From: Candidatus Trichorickettsia mobilis
GTDB taxonomy: Bacteria; Pseudomonadota; Alphaproteobacteria; Rickettsiales; Rickettsiaceae
Length of the DNA stretch: 64,000 nucleotides
Assembly (NCBI RefSeq): GCF_034366785.1
Contig: NZ_CP112932.1
Coordinates: forward strand, 62,001-126,000
Reading direction: 5' to 3'
Shown here: positions 36,455 through 45,588 of the stretch, in pieces
How the letters are laid out: each line of letters begins with the position of its first letter
Numbering within the stretch: the stretch's first letter is position 1
Program-made: the position numbers and the translations under genes
The notes under the pieces: model-generated
The model's input: only the letters and a program-made list of their open reading frames with translations
Database searches by the model: none
What the model was told of the DNA's origin: nothing

Positions 36455-37957
36455 ATGAAAAATATAGCTGAAGCAACAGCAGGCAAAATAGATGAACGAC
36501 TACAAGTCTTGCAACTGATAATTGAGCACCCTGAGGAGTTAGCTAATGCAATTCAAGAACATCCAGATACTTGCGTGAGAATAAGAACATTAGGGCACAT
36601 TGCAGCTAAATATCAATTATTGGAACAATTATTAACATCTCAAATATTAACTCCAGTAATTGATCATTGTAATGTTGATGATTTTATATCTATATTAGGT
36701 AATGTCCATAGGAGCGATAATTTTCAAGTATTATTTGAGCAGATATTTGACATAGCAGCCTTTAAATCAAAAATAAAAGAATATTTAACCAACGAAACAA
36801 TCGCTAAAGGGTTAGCTTTAGCTCTATATAAGTGTCCTACAATAATTAATAAATTGCCTATAGAAGATATTTTAAATTTAGGAGATATAAACTTGTTATC
36901 CAAAGCATTTACAGCATTAGTTAAAAGTAATGATAACCATTATACAGTTCTTGACTATTGTAACTTTAATAATAAAGCACATAAAGAAGCGTTTGAAGCA
37001 ATGATACTTAATGGCAATATCTCCAAAACAGCAAGGACAGAATTATTAAGTATAGTTTTGGAACATGGGGAGCGGTTTAACTATATTGACGCTCCGCGTA
37101 TTTCTTATAATAAAGAGCATATTAAACCTGCTATACAGAAAGTTATAGACAATATCTATACAAATCTTGATCCCGCAAATCATCAACTCTTAGCTGACCG
37201 GATAAATTGGGGTTTAACGAAATTCTATGGCACGAACCTGGTTATTACTGATATTATTAACCATGGATTGAGTAAATCAATATATATAGGAACAGGACAT
37301 GAATACATACCAAATACTCACCTCAACGTAGGAGGCTCGAGTACTAAATGGTGTATTCTAATTAAGAAAGGTAATTTACTTTTAAAGTCGGTTATATCAA
37401 ATGATTTTATTGATACATTTGCAGAACTGATACATGAAGCTACGCACATGGCTTGTGGAGAATTTTTTGATAATAACCAAGAGCCTTATTCAAATCAGAT
37501 AAGAGAGCAGAAAGAACAAGAGTTTGTAGAATCATATCATAAGCTTGTTCAACAACCATTGATCGAAGACATGTTATCAGATTATTATCACCCTTCGCAG
37601 TATGAACGAGAATTTATCGCTTATTTCATTACACGCTATGTTCAATATTGTATTACGTACTCTTTATGGGAAGATAGAGCATTAAGCTTTAAACAGTTTG
37701 CACCTTTGTACTTAAATTCATCAAAAGAAGAGCATCAAGAAACAGGAAGGTTACTACAAAAACTTGCTGATTATTTAGATGATGTCACAGGGTTTATACG
37801 CATTGCTCATAATAGTTTAACAGCTAGAGAAGAGACCGCTATTAATCAGAATATTCATGAACTTAATATAGAAGAAGTCAAGTTAGACTATGACCTAAAG
37901 GTAATAAACGATGACGTAAAGCCGTTGGGAAGCAATGATAGTGATATAATAGACTAA
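36455..37957 (+). CDS. Putative zinc metalloprotease (HExxH), possible effector
   Basis: The 500-residue protein has the zincin motif HEATH at 327-331 inside AELIHEATHMACGEFF. A candidate third zinc ligand, Glu384 or Glu386, lies in YEREFIAYFITRYVQY. The N-terminal ~230 residues are helical (segments such as HPEELANAIQEHPDT), reminiscent of helical solenoids but without a clear repeat. The C-terminal part is acidic. No signal peptide. The gene has an AAAGAG ribosome site and stands alone between repeat-rich spacers, as accessory genes of intracellular bacteria often do. A host-directed protease is inference; I do not recognise the family. Confidence 0.6.
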   Translation: MKNIAEATAGKIDERLQVLQLIIEHPEELANAIQEHPDTCVRIRTLGHIAAKYQLLEQLLTSQILTPVIDHCNVDDFISILGNVHRSDNFQVLFEQIFDIAAFKSKIKEYLTNETIAKGLALALYKCPTIINKLPIEDILNLGDINLLSKAFTALVKSNDNHYTVLDYCNFNNKAHKEAFEAMILNGNISKTARTELLSIVLEHGERFNYIDAPRISYNKEHIKPAIQKVIDNIYTNLDPANHQLLADRINWGLTKFYGTNLVITDIINHGLSKSIYIGTGHEYIPNTHLNVGGSSTKWCILIKKGNLLLKSVISNDFIDTFAELIHEATHMACGEFFDNNQEPYSNQIREQKEQEFVESYHKLVQQPLIEDMLSDYYHPSQYEREFIAYFITRYVQYCITYSLWEDRALSFKQFAPLYLNSSKEEHQETGRLLQKLADYLDDVTGFIRIAHNSLTAREETAINQNIHELNIEEVKLDYDLKVINDDVKPLGSNDSDIID

Positions 37958-38030
37958 AGAATTCTGACAAAATTTTAGGTAATTTTGTTTCTCGATAAGG
38001 TAAGATAATAAATTTAAAATAAGAAAAACG

Positions 38031-38071
38031 GGCTCTGTCTAACTAATTGTGTAAATTAGTTAGACAGAGCC
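38031..38071. repeat. Perfect 18-bp inverted repeat after the zincin gene
   Basis: GGCTCTGTCTAACTAATT (38031-38048) and its exact complement (38054-38071) flank a 5-base loop. It may be a transcription end, or two fused ends of a lost IS. The GGCTCTGT start recalls IS6-family ends, and an IS6-type remnant is present at 5444. Confidence 0.7.
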
Positions 38072-38175
38072 TATGCAGCATATAGTTTGTTAAATAAATT
38101 TTCAAATTAAGCATATACTTTATAATATTTACTTGGTAAGGTAACGCAAAACTGTCTTATCAAGTAAATAAACCT

Positions 38176-39420
38176 ATGTTAACTAAAGACAAATTATTTA
38201 TTATTTGGCTATTTGGTGCAACTAGCGGGTTCACCTTAATGATTAGCGGTAATACCTTAAATTACTGGCTAGCCAAAGAAAATATTGACATTCGTGCTAT
38301 TGGTATCTTTGCCTTTATATCTGTCCCTTACGCTATCAATTTTATTTGGGCGCCGATTTTTGATACTAAAACTCTTGGCCATTTATCAAAATTATTAGGC
38401 CATCGATTATCTTGGATTTGTGTACTACAATTCACTCTAGCATTATTTGTATTGTTTCTAAGCAAATTATCACCACAACATAATTTATTATTATTTGGAG
38501 TTATAGGATTGATTATCTCTTTACTAAGTTCAGCACTGGATACAGTCTTTGGAGCTCTTAGAACTGAAATCATTTCTAAAGAATCTCAAGGAGCGGCATC
38601 AGGTATATATATATTTGGTTATCGTATAGGTATGTTGCTCTCAAGTTCTGGTGCTATATATTTGTCTGCTAAAATTGGCTGGCAACATGTTTATATGATC
38701 TTTGCTATATTAATAATGTTTTTATCTAGTTTATTAATAATAACCTTATATAAAAAAGATTATCAAGAACCACCTACCAACCTTAAATCAACATCAGTAA
38801 AAAATAAAAATATTTTCAGTTTTATCAATGATATTTTAAAACCCATAGGATCATGGTCTTATTTGAGTTTAATCATAATTTTTTTAATATTGTATCGTTT
38901 ACCAGATAATTTTATTAATACTATGATTAATCCTTTTCTAATTCATCTTAGTTACAATGAATTTGAAATTGCCAGTGCTGGCAAGTTTTTTGGTATTAGT
39001 GCAGCAATAATTGGTGGACTTGTGGCCAGCTATATTATGAACAAACATAGTATTCAAAATAGTTTATTAATATTTGGTATTTTACATGCTGTTGCTCATA
39101 GCTTGTTTATTGTACAAGCTATATTGGGCAATAATTTAATTTTACTGTTTATCGTTATTGGCTTTGAAAGTATAACTGGTGGGATGACCATGGCTGCTTA
39201 CATTGCTTTTATTGCCTCTTTATGTCATGGTAAATTTCGAGCGACTCAATATTCATTCTTTTCGAGTATGATGGGACTTTCAAGATCGATTTTTCCGACA
39301 GTCTCTGGATATATAGTAATTGAGTTTGGTTGGCAGAATTTTTTTCTTTTTGTTACAATTATGACCATCCCTTCCCTGCTACTATCATTTAAATTAACTA
39401 CCATGCTCAAAACTTCATGA
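38176..39420 (+). CDS. AmpG-like MFS transporter
   Basis: The 414-residue protein has twelve predicted membrane helices and MFS features: the FISVPYAINFIWAPIFD segment (about 48-64) is typical of AmpG-like permeases that import muropeptides or similar solutes. Its substrate is not shown by sequence; Rickettsiales carry several AmpG paralogs. The stop overlaps the start of the next transporter gene by 4 bases (ATGA), so the two are translated together. Confidence 0.85.
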   Translation: MLTKDKLFIIWLFGATSGFTLMISGNTLNYWLAKENIDIRAIGIFAFISVPYAINFIWAPIFDTKTLGHLSKLLGHRLSWICVLQFTLALFVLFLSKLSPQHNLLLFGVIGLIISLLSSALDTVFGALRTEIISKESQGAASGIYIFGYRIGMLLSSSGAIYLSAKIGWQHVYMIFAILIMFLSSLLIITLYKKDYQEPPTNLKSTSVKNKNIFSFINDILKPIGSWSYLSLIIIFLILYRLPDNFINTMINPFLIHLSYNEFEIASAGKFFGISAAIIGGLVASYIMNKHSIQNSLLIFGILHAVAHSLFIVQAILGNNLILLFIVIGFESITGGMTMAAYIAFIASLCHGKFRATQYSFFSSMMGLSRSIFPTVSGYIVIEFGWQNFFLFVTIMTIPSLLLSFKLTTMLKTS

Positions 39421-40799
39421 TAGATAATATTATCGTATTTGCTTATTTATTAATTATACTTGGAATGGGGACATATTATCGTTCACGATCAAATAATTTC
39501 AAACATTATGCCAATCTTCAAAGCTCAAAAAATACCTCCAAATTAATACTAGTGGCGACTATATTTGCCTCTTCAATTGGTGGCGGTACTACTTTTGGTA
39601 TTTCAGAAAAAGTTTTTGCAAACTCTGCTGCTTATACTTATGGGTTAATATTAACAATCCCTATAGATTTTTTAATTGCCATCTACATTATTCCAAGAAT
39701 TATCAAACATCATGGAGCTGAAACTGTCGGAGATATCATGGCTAGCTATTACGGTAAGCCTGGTAGATTTATTGCAGGAGTTGCTGCAATGATTGTGTCT
39801 ATTGGATTGCTTGCAGCGCAAATTAGTGTCAGTGGGCGTATTTTTCAATATATATTGGCAGTTGATTATATTAAAGCGGTGATCATAAGTTATAGCATAG
39901 TTATAATTTATACTACTATAGGAGGCTTGCGGTCTGTGGTATTTACTAACGTATTGCAATTTTTTGCGATGATTTTAGCTATACCAGTAATTAGTATAAT
40001 TGGTATTCATAAAATAGGAATATATAATTTCATTGAACAATTACCACAAAACAAAATTTTCTTTGATAATTCAAACACTCTACTACAAGATACAATTGCT
40101 GCAACGGCAGGTTTTGCGGTGATGGAGTTATATCCTAGTTTTATTCAAAGAATTCTAATCAACACTAACTATAAAGAAACTAGTAAAGCTATCTATATAA
40201 AATCATTCATATATGCCTTGTTTCTTATATTTGTAACTACAAATGGCCTAATCGCTTATCATTTATATCCAGAACAAACACCACAGCAAGCATTGCCATA
40301 CTTGATTGATCAAATTATGCCAATAGGTTTACAAGGATTTATTATTGTCGGCTTACTTGCAGCAGTGATGTCTACTGCTGATTCTGATTTAAATATAACT
40401 TCCATTACTTTAGTTAAAGATTTTTTAAGCCCGATCTTTAATCTCAGTAATCAAGGACAATTGTTATTGATCGCTAGAATTGCCAATATAATTATTGGAA
40501 GTAGTGCAATAATCATCGCTCTTAACTTTGCTAGCGTTGTTGATTTAGTAGTATTTGTTGTCGGATTCTGGAGCCCCATGATTATTGTTCCACTGATTTT
40601 TGCCTTGTTTGGAGTTACTATATCTCAAAAAATGATGATATTTAGCAGTATCTGTGGAGTATCCAGTTTTCTATTCTGGGAAAAATGGCTTGCTAATTAT
40701 CTAAATTTAAGTCTAAAAGGAGTATTTATTGGTACTATGGTTAATCTTTTGATATTTTTATGCTCGGTTCTCTATACGAAGTGGCGTCATCAAACTTAA
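39417..40799 (+). CDS. Sodium:solute symporter family protein
   Basis: The 460-residue protein has about 13 membrane helices and the SSS layout: an N-terminal SSKNTSKLILVATIFASSIGGGTTFG region, GLLAAVMSTADSDLN at about 312-326 (the family's conserved AAxMSTADS motif) and further helices. By family it imports a small organic solute with Na+. The start overlaps the MFS gene by 4 bases. It is followed by about 100 bases and a UmuD-like gene, so it is likely the end of its unit. Confidence 0.9.
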   Translation: MIDNIIVFAYLLIILGMGTYYRSRSNNFKHYANLQSSKNTSKLILVATIFASSIGGGTTFGISEKVFANSAAYTYGLILTIPIDFLIAIYIIPRIIKHHGAETVGDIMASYYGKPGRFIAGVAAMIVSIGLLAAQISVSGRIFQYILAVDYIKAVIISYSIVIIYTTIGGLRSVVFTNVLQFFAMILAIPVISIIGIHKIGIYNFIEQLPQNKIFFDNSNTLLQDTIAATAGFAVMELYPSFIQRILINTNYKETSKAIYIKSFIYALFLIFVTTNGLIAYHLYPEQTPQQALPYLIDQIMPIGLQGFIIVGLLAAVMSTADSDLNITSITLVKDFLSPIFNLSNQGQLLLIARIANIIIGSSAIIIALNFASVVDLVVFVVGFWSPMIIVPLIFALFGVTISQKMMIFSSICGVSSFLFWEKWLANYLNLSLKGVFIGTMVNLLIFLCSVLYTKWRHQT

Positions 40800-40898
40800 A
40801 AAAATCAATAAATATTTTACTAAGATCTATTATAAATAATATTTGCTTAAAACACTAAATGCTTATATTCTCAATATATAATTGAATTTTAAAGACCT

Positions 40899-41318
40899 AT
40901 GGAAGTAACCAAAATCTCACAAGCTTTGATTACTGATGCGTGTGAAATACCATTCTTTGATATGAAAGTTCAAGCTGGTTCCCCCTCTCCTGCTGATGGA
41001 CATATGTGCAATAGACTTGACTTAAATAGGCATTTGATTAAGAATCCTAATGCTACTTTCTTTGTTCAAGTAACCGGTGAATCTATGATTGATGCCGGAA
41101 TAAAAGAAAATGACCTGCTTGTCGTTGATAGAGCAATAGAAGCTACCAACAACAAGATTGTAATTGCTGTAGTTAATAATGAGTTTACAGTTAAGAGATT
41201 AAAAATAATTAACAACGAAGCATTTTTAATGCCAGAAAATCCCAAGTTTTTACCTATAAAAATGGAAGAAGGTTCCTATATTTGGGGAGTTGTTACTAGC
41301 GTTATCCAAAAATTCTAG
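40899..41318 (+). CDS. UmuD/LexA-like S24 peptidase, paralog 1 (catalytically intact)
   Basis: The 139-residue protein has UmuD organisation: a short N-terminal arm, the Ala-Gly cleavage site in VQAGSPSP (UmuD has QCGFPSP), the catalytic Ser in VTGESMIDAG (about 60) and the catalytic Lys in NEFTVKRLK (about 98-106), matching UmuD S60 and K97. By family it self-cleaves when RecA filaments form and becomes a polymerase V subunit. No umuC lies nearby, so it may regulate or serve another polymerase. A close paralog follows after a MITE. Confidence 0.85.
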   Translation: MEVTKISQALITDACEIPFFDMKVQAGSPSPADGHMCNRLDLNRHLIKNPNATFFVQVTGESMIDAGIKENDLLVVDRAIEATNNKIVIAVVNNEFTVKRLKIINNEAFLMPENPKFLPIKMEEGSYIWGVVTSVIQKF

Positions 41319-41348
41319 ATTTTGTAGCAATTTTTAAAATATTACTCT

Positions 41349-41500
41349 TAAGAGCCTGTCAGATCAGTAGATATAAGAGAGGAAGTTTTAGGAAAAACGA
41401 AGTCGAGTACCGCAAGCAGTCTTTTGGTTTGTTTCGGAACGGAAACGAGTTTTGAGTGAGCAAAATTACCTCTTATATCTACTGATCTGACAGGCTCTAA
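41349..41500. repeat. MITE-A copy 3 between the two umuD-like genes
   Basis: TAAGAGCCTGTCAGATCAGT at the left and its complement at the right. The sequence is a near-exact inverse-orientation copy of 5291-5443. It separates the tandem paralogs, so it probably inserted after the duplication. Confidence 0.88.
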
Positions 41501-41538
41501 GAGGGTAGAGGTAAACAATCTAAACAATGCGCCCGCCT

Positions 41539-41958
41539 ATGGAAATAAATAAAATTCTATTCTGTGCTATTACAGAACCATGCCCTATACCATTCTTTAA
41601 TATGAAAATTCAAGCAGGCTCTCCAGCTGTTGTCGATAATCCAAATTTTATAAAACTTGATATAAGCAAACATTTAATTAAGAATCCTAGTACTACCTTT
41701 TTTGTGCAGGTAACTGGTGAATCTATGATCGATGCCGGAATATATGAAAATGATTTACTTATTGTTGATAAATTTATGGAGCCTAATAATAATAATATTG
41801 TAATTGCTGTAATTAATAGCAAATTCACTATTAGAAGATTGAAAATTGATAATACTGGTATTTTTTTGGTTGCTGAAAACACTCCAACTTCTTCTATTGA
41901 AATGAATGAAGATTGTTATATTTGTGGAGTAGTTACTAGCGTTGTACGACAACTATAA
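41539..41958 (+). CDS. UmuD/LexA-like S24 protein, paralog 2 (catalytic Lys replaced by Arg)
   Basis: I start at the ATG at 41539, matching paralog 1 (CCTATGGAA in both); an ATG at 41527 would add four residues. The 139-residue protein keeps the Ala-Gly site (IQAGSPA), the Ser in VTGESMIDAG and the overall fold. At the position of UmuD K97, however, paralog 1 reads FTVKRLK and this one FTIRRLK, so the general base is Arg. It would be unable to self-cleave by the known mechanism but could dimerise with paralog 1 or UmuC. It directly follows MITE-A. Confidence 0.85.
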   Translation: MEINKILFCAITEPCPIPFFNMKIQAGSPAVVDNPNFIKLDISKHLIKNPSTTFFVQVTGESMIDAGIYENDLLIVDKFMEPNNNNIVIAVINSKFTIRRLKIDNTGIFLVAENTPTSSIEMNEDCYICGVVTSVVRQL

Positions 41959-42009
41959 ACTTTTACTATTAGTTAACCTTGCTAAGCTCAATTATTTTTT
42001 AACAAATCC

Positions 42010-42447
42010 ATGAATATATTAATTCACAAAATCTTACCTGGCCAAGACATAGAAGAATGTCTAAAAATTCGTAGAAAAGTTTTTATAGAAGGCCAAAATG
42101 TTCCTGAAGAAGAAGAACTAGATGGGCTCGATCACGATAGTGATCACTATATTATCAGATTAAATGATGTTACATCAGGAACTGCCAGAATAAGGTATAT
42201 ACAGAATAAAGCTAAAATTGAACGTGTTGCTATACTTACGGAATACCAAGGTCAAGGGCTTGGCAAAAAATTAATGGAATATCTTATAAAAGCGATTAGA
42301 GATTCTAGTAAAGTAAAAATAGCAATTCTTGGAGCACAGACACACGCAATCCCATTTTACGAAAATCTTGGATTTAGTATTTGTAGTGACGAGTATATAG
42401 AGGCTGGTATACCGCACAGAGATATGCAAATAATACTAAATTCATAA
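42010..42447 (+). CDS. GNAT family N-acetyltransferase
   Basis: The 145-residue protein has the GNAT fold: an N-terminal arm (CLKIRRKVFIEGQNVPEEEE, as in ElaA/YjcF-like members), the acetyl-CoA loop QGQGLG in LTEYQGQGLGKKLM (about 78-91) and the beta-5/alpha-4 part HAIPFYENLGF. It transfers an acetyl group from acetyl-CoA to an unknown amine. It lies between the UmuD pair and nrdB on the same strand with no close partner. Confidence 0.85.
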   Translation: MNILIHKILPGQDIEECLKIRRKVFIEGQNVPEEEELDGLDHDSDHYIIRLNDVTSGTARIRYIQNKAKIERVAILTEYQGQGLGKKLMEYLIKAIRDSSKVKIAILGAQTHAIPFYENLGFSICSDEYIEAGIPHRDMQIILNS

Positions 42448-42551
42448 AAAACATAATTATACTGGATTGTTGTAATCACTAAGCTCGCTCTTAGAGAGTA
42501 GATATAAACAAAATCCTACGCAATGATTAATACTATGGAGTTTTTACATTT

Positions 42552-43544
42552 ATGTCTTTACTTGATGCTCGTCCGATCTATAAGCCGTTTTCTTATCCAT
42601 GGGCCTATGAGGCGTGGCATGTTCAACAAAAAATTCATTGGTTGCCTGAGGAAGTGCCGCTAGCTGACGATGTTAAGGATTGGAAATATAATTTAAGCCC
42701 TGGAGAAAAACATTTGCTTACTCAGATATTCCGCTTCTTTACACAAGCAGATATTGAAGTAAATAACTGTTATATGAAACACTATTCCAGAGTATTCAAG
42801 CCTACAGAAGTGTTAATGATGCTCTCGGCATTCTCTAATATGGAAACCATTCATATTGCTGCTTATTCTCATTTACTTGATACAGTCGGAATGCCAGAGA
42901 TAGAATACCAGGCATTCATGAAATACAAAGAAATGAAAGATAAATACGATTATATGCAGCGTTTTGGAGTAGAGACCAAACATGATATTGCTACAACCTT
43001 AGCGGTATTTGGTGCCTTTACTGAGGGTTTACAATTATTCGCTTCTTTTGCTATATTATTGAATTTCCCACGTTTTAACAAAATGAAGGGCATGGGACAA
43101 ATTATTACTTGGTCAGTACGTGATGAAACGCTACATACTAATTCAATTATACTATTATTCAAAACTTTCGTCCGTGAAAACCCAGAAGTATGGACAGAAA
43201 GTTTACGCAGTCGTTTATATGAAGCTTGTGCTACTATCGTACATTTTGAGGACGCTTTTATTGAACTTGCATTTGAAGTCGGTGGTGTTCAAGGTTTAAC
43301 TGCTCGTGAGGTCAGGCAATATATACGTTATATTGCTGATCGCCGGTTGATGCAATTAGGGCTAAAAGAAATATACCTGGTGGATAATAATCCTTTACCA
43401 TGGATAGATGAAATGCTAAATGGAGTTGAACATACTAATTTTTTTGAAAACCGAGTTACTGAATATACTAAAGCAGCAACAACCGGTTCTTGGGAAGAAG
43501 TGTTTATGGAGATGGATGAGGATAAGCAGCAAAAACTACTATGA
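42552..43544 (+). CDS. nrdB: Class Ia ribonucleotide reductase small subunit
   Basis: NrdB (330 residues) holds the di-iron-tyrosyl radical needed by NrdA to make deoxyribonucleotides. The metal ligands can be placed: Asp in FTQADIEVNN, Glu and His in METIHIAAY, Glu in GAFTEGLQ, and Glu-x2-His in RDETLHT. The radical Tyr lies four residues after the first His (METIHIAAY). This is the class Ia type; the Chlamydia-like Phe variant is excluded. nrdA is not adjacent. The C-terminal tail EDKQQKLL probably docks NrdA. Confidence 0.95.
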   Translation: MSLLDARPIYKPFSYPWAYEAWHVQQKIHWLPEEVPLADDVKDWKYNLSPGEKHLLTQIFRFFTQADIEVNNCYMKHYSRVFKPTEVLMMLSAFSNMETIHIAAYSHLLDTVGMPEIEYQAFMKYKEMKDKYDYMQRFGVETKHDIATTLAVFGAFTEGLQLFASFAILLNFPRFNKMKGMGQIITWSVRDETLHTNSIILLFKTFVRENPEVWTESLRSRLYEACATIVHFEDAFIELAFEVGGVQGLTAREVRQYIRYIADRRLMQLGLKEIYLVDNNPLPWIDEMLNGVEHTNFFENRVTEYTKAATTGSWEEVFMEMDEDKQQKLL

Positions 43545-43611
43545 ATATTTAATTAAAATATTATAAGCATATGAACCTGGCTTATCTCACCATAAAACAA
43601 AAGTATGACTT

Positions 43612-43926
43612 ATGAGTACTATATCAACATTAATTGGTTGGGGATTAATAATATTCAGCCTATTTATAATTTTCTCTGCTATTATCGGTTTATTTAGATT
43701 TCCTGATTTCTATACAAAAATTCATGCAGCGGGGCTTATTGATTCTTGTGGGTTACCGTCAGCATTAATTGGCCTTAGCTGTTTACAGCATAATCCCTTG
43801 ACCAGTTTTAAATTAATATTGGCGGCTATTGCTGTGTTATTGCTAAACCCGGTAGCGACAACTGCGTTAGCTAAAGCAGCTTTATTGGCAAAATCAAGAT
43901 TGCCGGAATTAAATAATAAAAATTAA
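43612..43926 (+). CDS. mnhG: Na+/H+ antiporter subunit MnhG/MrpG
   Basis: The 104-residue protein has three membrane helices and the MnhG motif: IIGLFRFPDFYTKIHAAGLIDSCG (about 24-47) and a LNPVATTALAKAA stretch near the end. MrpG is part of the multi-subunit Na+(K+)/H+ antiporter, related to complex I, that helps pH and ion homeostasis. It starts a run of tightly packed genes (mnhG, mnhB-like, lptC, lptA, lptB, ctaG). Confidence 0.9.
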   Translation: MSTISTLIGWGLIIFSLFIIFSAIIGLFRFPDFYTKIHAAGLIDSCGLPSALIGLSCLQHNPLTSFKLILAAIAVLLLNPVATTALAKAALLAKSRLPELNNKN

Positions 43927-43941
43927 AAAACCTAGAAATGA

Positions 43942-44523
43942 ATGTTAGATAATTTGCTTACCATACCATCCTCATTAGATTTTCAGGTTAGTGTTTATTT
44001 ATTATACATTGTTGCTACAACTCTGATAATCATTAGTATGAAGCTGATAATCAGCTTCAATTTATTTGAGAATATAGTTCTGCTGTCAGTATTTAGCTTG
44101 CTGATTAGTATGTGTTATTTATTGATGGATGCTCCTGATGTAGCGATGACCGAAGTAGCTCTGGGAAGTTGCCTTGCAACCTGCATATTACTCAATTTTA
44201 TTAAAATGTTAAAAACCACCTCTCTTATCATAAAAAACAATAGAATTATACCAGCTGTTATTATATGCTTATTATTTAGTGCTACATTAATATGGATTAT
44301 GTTTGATCTACCTGAATATGGTGATCCAACTACTGCACTGCATACTCATTTAGGCAAATATTATACTACTAACACCAGAATTGAAATAGGCACGCCATCA
44401 TTAGCAGCAGGTATCCTAGCCAGTTATAGAGGTTATGATACTCTAGGTGAAACCTCAGTGATTTTAATAGCTGGACTGGCGGTGTTATTAATTTTATCCA
44501 CTACCAACAAAAAATATAGCTAA
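43942..44523 (+). CDS. Na+/H+ antiporter subunit, MnhB-like (DUF4040 domain)
   Basis: The 193-residue protein has about five helices. Residues 60-80 read LMDAPDVAMTEVALGSCLAT, the conserved DUF4040/MbhD motif seen in the antiporter's A/B subunits. The second half resembles MnhB, with TNTRIEIGTPSLAAGILASYRGYDTLGE (about 148-175) as the MnhB-type loop. It thus combines two parts that are separate in longer Mrp operons. It overlaps lptC by one base (TAATG). Confidence 0.8.
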   Translation: MLDNLLTIPSSLDFQVSVYLLYIVATTLIIISMKLIISFNLFENIVLLSVFSLLISMCYLLMDAPDVAMTEVALGSCLATCILLNFIKMLKTTSLIIKNNRIIPAVIICLLFSATLIWIMFDLPEYGDPTTALHTHLGKYYTTNTRIEIGTPSLAAGILASYRGYDTLGETSVILIAGLAVLLILSTTNKKYS

Positions 44524-45116
44524 TGCTTATAAAACATTATCAACGTACAATAAATATCTTCAAATTTATATTTATTATTGGTATCACCATAATTTTGCTT
44601 TTATTTTATTCTTGGGTTAATTTACCGCAAGTGACAATTGAAAATAATGCAAAATTTACCAAAGCAAATACTGCTACCTTACCATCACAAAATTATGAAA
44701 TTACTATGTTTAATTCTATTTTTGAAGGGATCAGCAATAATGAACAACCTTATAAAATTATATCGGATACAGCAGCAAAAATTGCAGAAGATCAATACGA
44801 ATTAAAGCAAATTGCTGCACGTCATAAATTCTTTGGTAATGATATATTAATTAAAGCACGACACGCATTGATTGATAATAATATCAAGTTAATTACATTA
44901 ACAGATAATGTCCAGATTATGCTAAATGACTTACAATGTCATACTGCTGAGTTGCTGATTAATTTGATTGATCATAAAGCTACCAGCAATGAAAAGGTAG
45001 TTGTTTACTACAACAATTCACGAATCAGTGCTGATAATTTAGTTGCTGATGGCACCCTCAATACTATGAAATTACAGGGTCATGTTCAAGCAAAGATTGA
45101 TATTTCAGACTTCTAA
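44523..45116 (+). CDS. lptC: LPS export protein LptC
   Basis: LptC (197 residues) is a bitopic inner-membrane protein that passes lipopolysaccharide from LptBFG to LptA. One N-terminal helix (about 14-34) is followed by a periplasmic beta-jellyroll. Length, position before lptA and lptB, and the pattern of short beta strands (FEGISNNEQPYKI, RISADNLVADGTL) support this. Sequence identity in the family is low, so context matters. Confidence 0.8.
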   Translation: MLIKHYQRTINIFKFIFIIGITIILLLFYSWVNLPQVTIENNAKFTKANTATLPSQNYEITMFNSIFEGISNNEQPYKIISDTAAKIAEDQYELKQIAARHKFFGNDILIKARHALIDNNIKLITLTDNVQIMLNDLQCHTAELLINLIDHKATSNEKVVVYYNNSRISADNLVADGTLNTMKLQGHVQAKIDISDF

Positions 45117-45588
45117 ATTGAATCTTTTTTACAAAATATCTCTTATAATTATAAGTTGTTATTCATTAACAACTTATGGCAATAATAATAATTTACATAT
45201 TCATTCTGATAACGTAACTTTTGATAAAAATAGCAGAACAGTAGATTTTTCTGGAACAGTCATCATATGGTTTGATGATATAATTTTAAAGACTTCTGTA
45301 TTAAAGATATTATACAAAAACTCTGCTAAAGGCAAACAAGCAATAGATAGAATAATAATCCCTAATAAATTATCGGCATTAAAAATATCTAACCAAAATA
45401 TTATAATCGCTGATGCAGCGGTTTATAATCATCAACAGGAAGAGCTAACCTTAACTGGTAATATTAAATTTATTTATCAAGATCATATTCTTCAGACTGA
45501 AAAATTGTTATATCATACTAAATTAAATAAAATTGATCACCATAACAACAAACATCAACGAGCAAACATTGACAGCAACGGTAAATAG
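45082..45588 (+). CDS. lptA: LPS transport periplasmic protein LptA (OstA-like)
   Basis: The 168-residue protein has an N-terminal signal-like segment (KISLIIISCYSLTTYG) and an OstA domain with typical patterns LHIHSDNVTFDKNSRTVDFS and YNHQQEELTLTGNIKFIYQD. A TTG at 45118, directly after the lptC stop, would give a cleaner signal peptide than the ATG listed and is a plausible true start. LptA bridges the periplasm for LPS. It overlaps lptB at its 3' end. Confidence 0.82.
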   Translation: MFKQRLIFQTSKLNLFYKISLIIISCYSLTTYGNNNNLHIHSDNVTFDKNSRTVDFSGTVIIWFDDIILKTSVLKILYKNSAKGKQAIDRIIIPNKLSALKISNQNIIIADAAVYNHQQEELTLTGNIKFIYQDHILQTEKLLYHTKLNKIDHHNNKHQRANIDSNGK

